Below, one piece after another: positions 55,501 through 64,000 of a DNA stretch of 64,000 nucleotides. Location: contig NC_082698.1 of assembly GCF_949987515.2 (NCBI RefSeq), positions 27,618,070-27,682,069 of the forward strand. The letters are read 5' to 3'. The DNA comes from Delphinus delphis (lineage: Eukaryota > Chordata > Mammalia > Artiodactyla > Delphinidae). The notes under the pieces are model-generated. The model made no database searches and was not told where the DNA came from. It saw nothing but the letters and a program-made list of their open reading frames with translations. A program made the position numbers and the translations under genes. The first letter of the stretch is position 1, and each line of letters begins with the position of its first letter.

Positions 55501-56998
55501 AACTGCTGCCAGTGCCTGGAGAGCGACTGCTACCTAGAGAGGATGAGTGACTGGGTCTGTGGTAATACTATATGCAGAGTTTCCCCGGGAGGTGTTTGAT
55601 ATCCATGAGGGATACTTTTGTGTGTAGAAATAACTATCCAGAAATTACTTTGGCTTTAAGAATTATATTCAGTTTTTGAAGTTACATATTCAAAATCCTA
55701 GTTCTTGTCTAAGCTGTTAAGTTCAGCTTACAAACCTTATTATTTTGTTTATAAAACAAAGGAGTAATGTGAGGTTAATATATTTTATTTCTTAAGTACT
55801 TCATTTACCTGACTAAAACAAACTTTCCCAAGTACTTAATTATCATATCGCCAATAGATTATGTTCATAAATACAGCAAATCTCAAATCATTTTAAATGT
55901 TCCAAAACAATATAGAGACTTGGCGAGATTTTGACTTAAAATTCAAGTCTAAATAAATTATTCAACACTCTTTACTTGGTATTACAAGGTAAACCTATCA
56001 AACTAAAAGGCAAATTCTCCTCCGTATGTTAAGGATTTAAAAACAAACTGCATAGATTCCTTATAGCAAATATAGTAGTGCTGCAGGTTCCATGTTCTTA
56101 AACATGCCTATCCTTCATTCTAAGTTCTCCAGAGTTAAAAGATGCTTACCTATCAAGGAAACAATTGATGCTGCACATATATTTTGGAGGTTGCCTTCTC
56201 AGATGGTTGAGATGGTAAAACAACCAGAAACATTGATTGGGCTACTGACTGGATTCTATAAGGGACCCATAAATTCCTATTTGTTGTCTCTGAAAGCCCT
56301 ATCATAGGGCCTCCATTACCTAAGACCTAAGAAGGTGGTCACCCAGCTCATATCCCTGAGTTTGATGCGCTTCAATACCCAACTGCATTTTCTCAGACAC
56401 CTTGAATCCCACCTAGGCTGTCAGATACCTTGGTTAGGTTGTGCATTTCCTTGGCTCTGAAAACACTTAAAAAGTCTTTCCATCTTGAAGATTTCTGCTT
56501 TCTTTTTATATTCTTCCTTTCTGGGAGGACCACAACTCTCAGAGGTGTTAAGATGACAGCTGGCTGAATGCAGGACTTCTCTCACAACTTTGATTTGTAG
56601 TCACAATTCCTAAGGTTCCCCTGGCGGGACTCTGATCTCATCCATAGCTCACTGTCCTGTCCTCCACTCCACACAACCCCTAGACTGGCTTTTCCCTCTA
56701 GCACTCGGCACCCACCTTCTTTCTTCAAATTCACCTCTCAACATCACGTGTTCTTCACTCACCCCCACACCAACTAGATGACCAAAGGACCCCTACTCCA
56801 GCTCCAACATAGTAGAGTCCTGCCGCCTTCTCCCATGATTCTTCCTCACTCACATTCACACTCCTTAGGACAACCAATCTCACCCTAGACAAGAAGGGAA
56901 TTCTGATATTACTTGTTCACACTAAGGCGTGGACAACTGAGTCCCTTTTAAACTGAGTAAACTAGCTGCTTCCTAAAGGGAAAAGAAATGAAAGAAAG
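55501..56998. other. Unassigned, AT-rich then mixed sequence
   Basis: About 1.5 kb without a recognised repeat. The 55630-56060 part is AT-rich with homeodomain-type TTAAT/ATTATC cores (agtacttaattatcatatcg near 55832). A short 71-codon frame at 56092-56307 matched nothing I know. Confidence 0.35.
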
Positions 56999-57228
56999 GG
57001 GACTAATATTTATTGGGCACTTACTAGGGAGGCACTAGGCACTGAGATGTTTCACTTGAGCTGTCTCATTCATTCCCAATAGCCACTCGAAGGGGCCTGT
57101 TAAGAAAGCAAAGTTCAGAGACGATAAGTAATCTGACCATCTCAACGTTGGCAATGGTGAAAACAAGATTCAAACCTAATCCATGGGACTCCAAAACTTA
57201 TGCCCTTTCTCAGCACACTGCTTTTCCT
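56999..57228 (-). mobile_element. MIR SINE
   Basis: Reverse-orientation MIR: tattgggcacttactaggga (57012), gaaaacaagattcaaaccta (57158). Confidence 0.8.
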
Positions 57229-57404
57229 TCTTAAACCAAAACAAAAACCTGACCAAATATTGGCACAGTGAAAGACAGCGTTTGGTGAGAAATGCTGCTT
57301 TACTGTTTCCTGCTGGAAATGTGGGAGGCTCTTATCTGTGAACTCCTGCAATTCTATGACCCACCCACTCCAGGAAAGCTCTCCTAAACCACCACCCAAC
57401 AAGT
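57229..57404. other. Unassigned spacer
   Basis: No family was recognised. Confidence 0.3.
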
Positions 57405-57572
57405 ATTATATAGCGCTCAATTTAGACAGCATTTTCACGTATGTTGTCCCTTCAGCCCTGTAAGGGAGGTGGTGATAGTACTGACCACTTTTAAAGATGA
57501 GGGGACTGAAGCATGGAGACAAATGTGCCCAAAGTCACCCAGCCTGAAAAAAGGACATCTAAGATTCACATA
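57405..57572 (-). mobile_element. MIR SINE
   Basis: Reverse-orientation MIR: cttttaaagatgaggggact (57488), gcccaaagtcacccagcctg (57527). Confidence 0.8.
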
Positions 57573-57920
57573 GGGGTTCATGGCCCCTGAACCTTGTGTC
57601 CTTTCCACTTAGACACATCATGTCCCCCACAGACACCCTCCTGCCCTATTTCCTTCATTCTGGGGATCTGATGGTAAACCAGAGCCTATGTCTCTGCTTC
57701 TGCTCCTTAAGACACCATCCTAGCAAGACCACCTTTGTCCCCATATCTGCCTTTCACAGACTTTCAGTCTCTTCCACAACCTGGTGATCTCTTCCATTTT
57801 GCTTCCCCACCCCAAGTCATCTCTTCTGTGATTCCACTTCAAGTGTCATTATCTTGAGTCAGAGTAGGATCAAAAAAGCCCAGCTCTTCAAGCACTAACT
57901 AGACCCTGGGTCTTCATAAT
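57573..57920. other. Unassigned CT-rich sequence
   Basis: Possibly a decayed L2, but not distinctive. Confidence 0.3.
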
Positions 57921-58118
57921 AAACCGTTTCCTGAGTGCCCATACTGAATTGAGCGTTTTTAAAACATCATCACAAACGCTCATAACAATATTGCAAGCCA
58001 TGCGCTATTTTCCACCCCTCACAGCTGAAGTGGCGGAGGCACAGACTTAGCTTAAGAGGTTATAGTTAGGAAGTGGCCAACAGGGATTCAAACCCAGGAG
58101 TCACATCCGATGTCTCCA
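57921..58118 (-). mobile_element. MIR SINE
   Basis: Reverse-orientation MIR: cacccctcacagctgaagtg (58013), caacagggattcaaacccag (58078). Confidence 0.8.
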
Positions 58119-58715
58119 TTCTTGTCAAAACATCACATAAACCCTTGTAAGAACAATGACTATACTGACTGTAAAATGGGTGGGGCTTTGTTCACAGTCA
58201 AAAGCTCACTATTCAAAAACTTGGAGGGAAACTTCACAAGCCTGGGGCCCTGCTGCCTCTAGACTATTGTGTGGCCTCTGTGCCCATCTCCTTGTCTCCT
58301 GTGTCCCTGCCTGCTGTGCCTCCTTCACACCTGTTGTGCCACCAGCTCACATACACTTCCAGTGCTTCTTATTCCTGTGGCGACAGCAGGTCTGATGTCT
58401 TCTATTTTCACTAACAGTGTTTCAGGTATTTTTAATATTATAAAAAAGAAATTTTAGATCATTCCTCAGCGATGGCAGCATAGTAGATTAGAGTCCTTGT
58501 GAGCTGGAGGTCACCGAGAAGGGGTAGGGGTAGGGAATGGTAACATGAGCAAGAAATTTATGCTCGTATCTCTGCTCATGACCTGACAACTAGACTTGCT
58601 CTGGGAGCAGACACAGGACCTTTGTCAGAAAGCTACATGGACGAGAAGTAAAGGCTTTAAAAGAGACAAGGCTGGGGCCATTAGAAGCCAATGACAATCA
58701 AGCTTCTGCTATGGA
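58119..58715. other. Unassigned sequence
   Basis: No family or coding region was recognised. Confidence 0.35.
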
Positions 58716-58915
58716 ACAGTCACCCTGCTGTGCCTTTCTTTACATACCTTATTCCACATAACCCTGACAAGGCAGATGATGTTATCCTCATACATATGAA
58801 GTTGAATTTCAGGTAGTTTGTCATTTGCCCAAGGTCACACAGGATGACAGATCTAGGATTCAAAGCCAAATATGCGAAGTCCTCATTTTCAACCACTACC
58901 CTATATTGCACCATA
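58716..58915 (-). mobile_element. MIR SINE
   Basis: Reverse-orientation MIR: ttgcccaaggtcacacagga (58826), tctaggattcaaagccaaat (58851), ending in aaccactaccctatattgca. Confidence 0.9.
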
Positions 58916-60368
58916 CACTATACATTCAAGAGCTTGGATATGGAGATAAGAAGCAGAGCTTCCCTGAAGGGCAGGATTGACCTCAATGACCAAGTAAGTC
59001 TTAAGCAAACTGAATAAAACACAGCAACATTTTCTGGGGCCAGAGGGAAGGCTTCCAAGGCCCAGAGCAAAAGAAACCTAGAAGTGGAGAGGTGACTGTA
59101 AAGTGACTACAGAATGGCCTGAAGCCCAGAGACGGCTTGGCACCAGCTAGAGATCTTCTACATCCATGGGGCTGGAGACCAGGGTCAGACCCAAGAGGAT
59201 ATGAGTGGCTAGAGGGGCACTGCAGAGAGGCGTGGCTCATAGTGGGGAGGAGGGGAGTGGCTGAGAGTGGGGGAAGAATCTAAGAGATCAGCCGGATATC
59301 AGTGTGGAAGAGGCTGAGAATTCCAGGCAGCCAGAGTACATCTTGGGCTGATGTCTAAGTAACTGGATCCAGCGTCGCTTCCAAGTAGGGCGGCAGGGTG
59401 AAACTCCAGAGGCCAGAATGAAGTCTTTTGCAAAGCAGTCAGGGAAAGGGTTACAACTGAGCAAGTCCAATCCATCTGCACTCCAGGACAAACCTGGGCT
59501 GACAATCAAAATGATTTTCAAATGTTTCTGTAGCTAACCAAAGGGTTTTCTTCTTTTGGGGGTCCACTGTCTGGCTCATTCCTACAAGTGATTCTTAAAA
59601 CCCTTAAACATGGAGGAACAGAGTGTTTGCTTTGGGACTGGGAGAAGCCAGAGAAGAAACATGCCTTTTACTCCTCCCCAATCCCTGGTTATCTTCCAGG
59701 TATCACCTTAGACTATGTGACTTCTTGCAAGAAGCCTACTGTGAACAAAGGAGCTTGTCAGGTGCTTCTCCTCTGCAGACCTGTAACTGCCTGCTTGACG
59801 CCCCCCGATGAACTGAGAGCACATGGGTAGAGACTAGAACTGGGCCTGAAACAAATGCTCCAGGGGCTCCACAGATGGTAGCTATTAAGACTCCAGTCTT
59901 ATATTTTTCTGAATTCTCTTCGGAATGCCCCTCTGTGCTAAAATAACCTTAACACATATGTAACTTAAATACATGGAAGAGCATGCAATAAAATTGAAAC
60001 AAGCGGGCCTGATCTGACTGCTGTGGTGTTTCATGGTATGAGGTTGGCAACAGCTTCTCCAGGTGTAATGGGAACTCACCCAGCTGCCCTCACCCCTCAC
60101 ACAGCGTAAGGAGACCGCACACCTGACAGCTTCTCATGCCGGCCCTGGGCCGATGAGAGCGGTAAAGTCTGGCTGACCAAGTAGAAGGCATCAGGCTCTT
60201 CCCTGTTTCGCTCCCTCTAGGGTGGATTTAGATACCAAGGCTCTTCTGTCTGTCCCTATCTCAATATGAGTTTCTCCAGCATAATTTCCTTATTCTTCCT
60301 TATGCTCTTCTTGAGAGGGAAGGAATCACTGAAATCAAGTTTCTGAATAAGTCACAAAATAAATGTAA
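58916..60368. other. Unassigned sequence
   Basis: About 1.45 kb without a recognised repeat or gene. Confidence 0.35.
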
Positions 60369-60645
60369 CAACCACTACCACAGCCATTTATTAAGTGCTT
60401 GCCAGGCACTGTGGTAAAGCTTTACAAACATTGTTTCGATCAGTCCATCAGCCCTGAGGTAGATATTTTCAACACCCACCTTCCCCTACACACATACCAT
60501 TATAGTTGAGGAAACTTGAGGCTCAGAGAGGTCAAGTCAATCAACAAGGTCAAGCCCAGCTGATTTAAGTAGCAAAGCTAGAAATCTGAACAAAATACAT
60601 CTAACTCCCAAACCCATGTTTTTATACACTATACTAGATTGTTAG
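60369..60645 (-). mobile_element. MIR SINE
   Basis: Reverse-orientation MIR: ccatttattaagtgcttgcc (60385), cttgaggctcagagaggtca (60515), and an ending 'ttttatacactatacta'. A short insertion of cacacac-like sequence sits in its middle. Confidence 0.85.
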
Positions 60646-62839
60646 GTTGTTTCTCATTGGAAGTTAAAGGACACATGCTCCTTCCCAAAATATCACCTAA
60701 AGACTAGATTTCAGGTGGGGAAGAAGGCAAGGCCCAGTTGTTTTTAAACTTCTTTAATCAGCTATTGTACTAAACACCTGGAGAAGTGAAGTGACAGTCT
60801 GGGTATATAAGCTGACCACTGGGTCCCCGTCTCCTGCTACCCCAGCTTCCAGGGCGTTTCTCATCGAAGACCTCCACTCCTGACACGTGACTACTCAATA
60901 TGCTGTTTCCCTTCCAGCAAACACTGAAACTAAGAAGTCAGCCAAATTTGGTGACTAAGAGCATCACCAAAGACACCTGAGAGAAATTAGCAGACATTCC
61001 CAAAACACCCACTATCCCTGAACTGCTGGACCCTAAGGCACAGAGATGCATGTATGTGGAAACACAAACTTCAGTTCTTCCCTCCAGGCTTGCCAGGCCT
61101 GGCTCCACTCCTGGGGAGTCTCCTGCTCAATCTCCCCTCACTGGTTCTCCACTGTCCATGATTCTCTAGGTTCCCTCCTCTCACCCATCTCCGGAGGCCT
61201 CACTAACCACAGACCCCTGGTCCTAAAGGTTGCCAGTGTCCGAGGCTTTGTCCCCCAGAAATGCACCAAAAGTGCTCAGCAGGGCTCCGCTGAAGATTCT
61301 AAGTTCTATGAAGATTAAACAGAACTGGCTGAAGACTAGCAGAAAGGGCTCCCAGAGTGAGAAAAGCTAAACCAGGACGTACAGAAGTGACAAGGGAATG
61401 GCAAGAGAACAGAGCAGACACAGAACAAATGGACTAACCGTGTGTGAACAGAATTATTGCAGATCAGAAATGGAAGATCCTAGAGAAAGTCAATCCAAAC
61501 ACCTGCAGCCAGGGAGCTTCTGAGAAAGCAACTGTTTAGGAAAAAGGACCTTGGTGAGGGGCTGCTGAAGAGCCTAGGCAGGGAGAGTATAAGTAGGAGA
61601 AACTGGGGGGACAATGGAAAAGGAAGCTGGAACAGCTCTTTAGAGCAGGCAATTTGAGAGGATACCAGAGAAGTAGGCAGGGACTGGGGGGGGGGGGGGC
61701 AAGAACTGGAGGTTCCGGAAAAAGGGAAGATGACATGGGCAGAAAGGCCAGGGCCTCTGGAAGCCCATGAGTTCTTAGGAGCATCCCAGTATCCACCCTG
61801 TTTGGGTAAAACTGGTCCCTGAGGGCCACTCTCTGCAGCCCTACTAAACCCTGCATTGGAGTTTGAAGGGTAGACAAACCAGAGGTAGGAAAGTTACCAA
61901 GGAGAGAGACACAGCCCTACCCATGGGAAGTTCACATTCTGACAAGACAACCAACCACCACCATCACCCCTGCCTCCAATCCTTGATGAAGCCACTGATC
62001 TAAGGAACCCACCAACACATAAGCCACAAAACTGAGAAACAAATAACTGGTGCAAATCCTGTCCGTGGTGTTTAAAGAGACGAGAGAGATGAGGTGACAC
62101 AGAGACCTGAGAAGATCCAAGTTGGGACTCTCCACACCTTAACACTCAGCCTGTTAGTTCATCTCATCACCTGCTCACACATCTGGGCAGGGATCTCAGT
62201 GCCTTCCACATAACTACAGCTGCAATGACGTGCGAGGGGGGAGGGACAGAATCAACCTTGCTGGGAGCCTAGGATGAAGAGTCTTCCCTGGGGAGCCCAG
62301 GGGCTGGGAGGAGCCTGGAGGTTGAGGTTTGCTCTCTACTGATCTTCCTCCTCTCTCAACAGTCTCTAACCTTGTCCTCACAGGGTGTACCACACATGGC
62401 TTCATAACCTCTGGGTGTTTCATGCAGTTTCCTCTCCAACTAAGCAGAGGCTCCTGGAGGATAAAAGAGCAGGTTTTCTCCACACCCTGCAGTGCCGTAA
62501 TGTAACAAATGCATGTCACAGGTGGGGTATCTAGAGTGTCGATTACAAAAACATTTTCCACAAACAGCATACACATGTCAAAACCATTCTATTTGCTATT
62601 CTTTGCCCTATCACTTGCATTTGACACCCTTTGTTGGCTCATGCCTCTAGATGTCTGTTCCTGTATCCACCTCAGCCTGGGGACTGGGCCCACCTAGACT
62701 TTGCTAAGAAAATAACAGCTCAGCTTATGGTGGGAACAATGAAAGGGTATGTGGCCCAAGAGTCTCTGGGGGGGCAGAGGGAGGGTCTCCTCATTTTGGG
62801 TTGGCCCACTAAGGATCCTTCCCGTCTCCTAACAGATTC
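60646..62839. other. Unassigned sequence with a G-run
   Basis: About 2.2 kb with no named repeat and no supported gene. A run of 14 G lies at 61686-61699. Confidence 0.35.
61686..61699. repeat. Poly(G) run
   Basis: Fourteen consecutive G, unstable and able to take part in G-quadruplex-type structure. Confidence 0.97.
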
Positions 62840-62995
62840 AGATTAATGATCGCTCATTCCTAATTGTCAAATTTCTTTTCCTTCATCCTGTGTCTAATCA
62901 CCAGTGACAGAAACCATTACGCAAATGAGAGCAGACGACTTCCCCCAACTGTTCGCATTGGTAAAAACCTTGTAATTTAGAGCTCTGATTTGTAG
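62840..62995. promoter_or_regulatory. Candidate conserved non-coding element
   Basis: Compact unique block with many homeodomain and POU/C-EBP-like sites: gattcagattaatgatcgct (62834), cattcctaattgtcaaattt (62855), gtgtctaatcaccagtgaca (62890) and ccattacgcaaatgagagca (62914). Four TAAT-type cores in about 90 bp, no repeat signature. Confidence 0.5.
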
Positions 62996-63364
62996 GGGAA
63001 GCTGGTCTCCCCCAGGCATCCTGGGCATCTGCTCAACTGATGCCCAGAACAGCCCCTCCTCCACCCCCCAAACTTCAACCCCCCAACAAATATTTGACTT
63101 TACAAAAGAGTAGTTTCCTCTGTACCTGCTGGTGTAAAAATAGGATCTTGCAACATGGCTGACCCTCATACAGGCCCAAACCCCCATCTTCCCCTCATGT
63201 ATCTGCCTTCACACTGCCAGCCAGGATAGGAGTAAGCAACAGAGCAGAAACGTTCTACTCTGCTACGAGTAGAATTTGAGCCTGAACAGCCCTAACCTAG
63301 GTATGTGAAGGGAAGAGCCTCAATCTCTTCACTGGGGCAAACGGAGGCAGCAGAACATGAATCA
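62996..63364. other. Unassigned sequence
   Basis: No gene or repeat was recognised. Confidence 0.35.
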
Positions 63365-63512
63365 AAGTCCTTAGTGAATATCTAGATCTTCAATTCTACA
63401 GATGCAGAAGCATGCTGGGAAAAGTTATGGGACCTATTCAAGGACACACAAGTAACCAAGGGGATCTAGAACTCAGTTTCCCTGTAACTTCTTCCAGAAC
63501 TCTTAACTCATA
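63365..63512 (-). mobile_element. Decayed MIR
   Basis: Reverse-orientation MIR-like order: ttctacagatgcagaagcat, acacacaagtaaccaagggg (63445). Confidence 0.6.
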
Positions 63513-63664
63513 ATATGGCTTCCTGGCAGTTTTCCCAAGAAGTCTTTAGCTGGAGCCCAGAAGAGCTTTCACCCTGAGCTGTATCTTCCGTATCCTTTTG
63601 GGCTAAGCCTGTCTGTACCAGACACTGCCTGCTGCCTGTAGTCCAAAGGAGGTACAGTAGGAGA
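63513..63664. other. Unassigned spacer
   Basis: No family was recognised. Confidence 0.3.
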
Positions 63665-63842
63665 ATCAATGTAGTTTGGTGGAAAAGAACAGCAGGGGGT
63701 TTGCAGCCAAACAGTACTAGGTTTGAATCCTGACTGCCACTAACTGCTTACTCTTGAACTGTAAAATGAGAATACCTACCTTGCACTAAAAGCACCAGGC
63801 ACACATTAGGTGTCTAATAATCAGGGATCACTATTGGACATG
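63665..63842 (+). mobile_element. MIR SINE
   Basis: Plus-strand MIR: gtactaggtttgaatcctga (63714), cttgaactgtaaaatgagaa (63753), aggcacacattaggtgtcta (63797). Confidence 0.85.
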
Positions 63843-64000
63843 AACCCAGAGACATTACCCAAGGATCAGGACCCAACCTGTGAAGGTCCCTCCCCCTCGT
63901 GCAGACCTGGGTCGGCACAGCACCCAGAGAGGAGCAGCTGAGAGACCACGCCTCCCTGCTGCACATCACCCACACCTTTAAGGAATGAGCCAGGGATGCA
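63843..64000. other. Unassigned sequence at the window edge
   Basis: No feature was supported. Confidence 0.3.

Noticed and set aside
55070..55537. A 155-codon frame across two SINEs
   Set aside because: Nearly all of it is antisense SINE sequence; similar frames recur in other SINE copies.

Overview
This is nuclear DNA of a mammal, most likely a whale or dolphin. The strongest evidence is a set of 14 tRNA-derived SINEs of the CHR type (heads reading like cctggtggcgcagtggtt). Five of them have the short body ending gagaggcccgcgtaccgc plus poly(A), which I associate with cetaceans. I saw no BovB or Bov-tA-style elements, which argues against a ruminant. No protein-coding exon, processed pseudogene of a cellular gene, rRNA or tRNA gene could be supported. 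The window reads as intergenic or deep intronic sequence. Nearly every long reading frame is inside a repeat or a low-complexity tract.

Layout. 0-6 kb: mostly unique sequence with four AT-rich, homeobox-site-rich blocks (2.84-3.09, 4.0-4.43, 5.13-5.33 and 5.59-5.72 kb) that look like conserved regulatory elements, plus a CpG-rich, TATA-like patch just before the second. 6-14 kb: antisense L1-type relics, three CHR SINEs, and a young L1 3' end inserted inside one SINE. 14-20 kb: hAT, MIR, L2 and MaLR-like relics. 20.1-27.75 kb: one nearly complete L1 on the minus strand, bracketed by a 12-bp target-site duplication and carrying four SINEs. 28-35 kb: a long decayed L2 landscape interrupted by MER5A, L1, MIR and SINEs, with a near-perfect 79-nt hairpin at 32.46 kb. 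35-42 kb: MIR pair, L2, and a young 5'-truncated L1 that carried about 450 bp of 3' flanking DNA with it (3' transduction). 42.9-45 kb: two candidate conserved elements among degenerate CA-rich tracts. 45-52 kb: L2 relics, a MaLR LTR inside L2, MIRs and a compound microsatellite. 52.9-53.64 kb: a fragment of a CR1/L3-type LINE reverse transcriptase. 54.8-55.5 kb: two SINEs. 57-60.7 kb: five MIRs, all antisense. 62.84-62.99 kb: another candidate regulatory element near the right edge.

No gene network can be read here. The biologically active content, if any, is probably regulatory: candidate enhancers of an unidentified neighbouring developmental gene. The most unusual structures are the 79-nt hairpin, best explained as a template-switch inverted duplication inside a MIR, and the L1-mediated 3' transduction. 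Family names come from memory of consensus sequences, not from a database search, and boundaries without target-site duplications are approximate.
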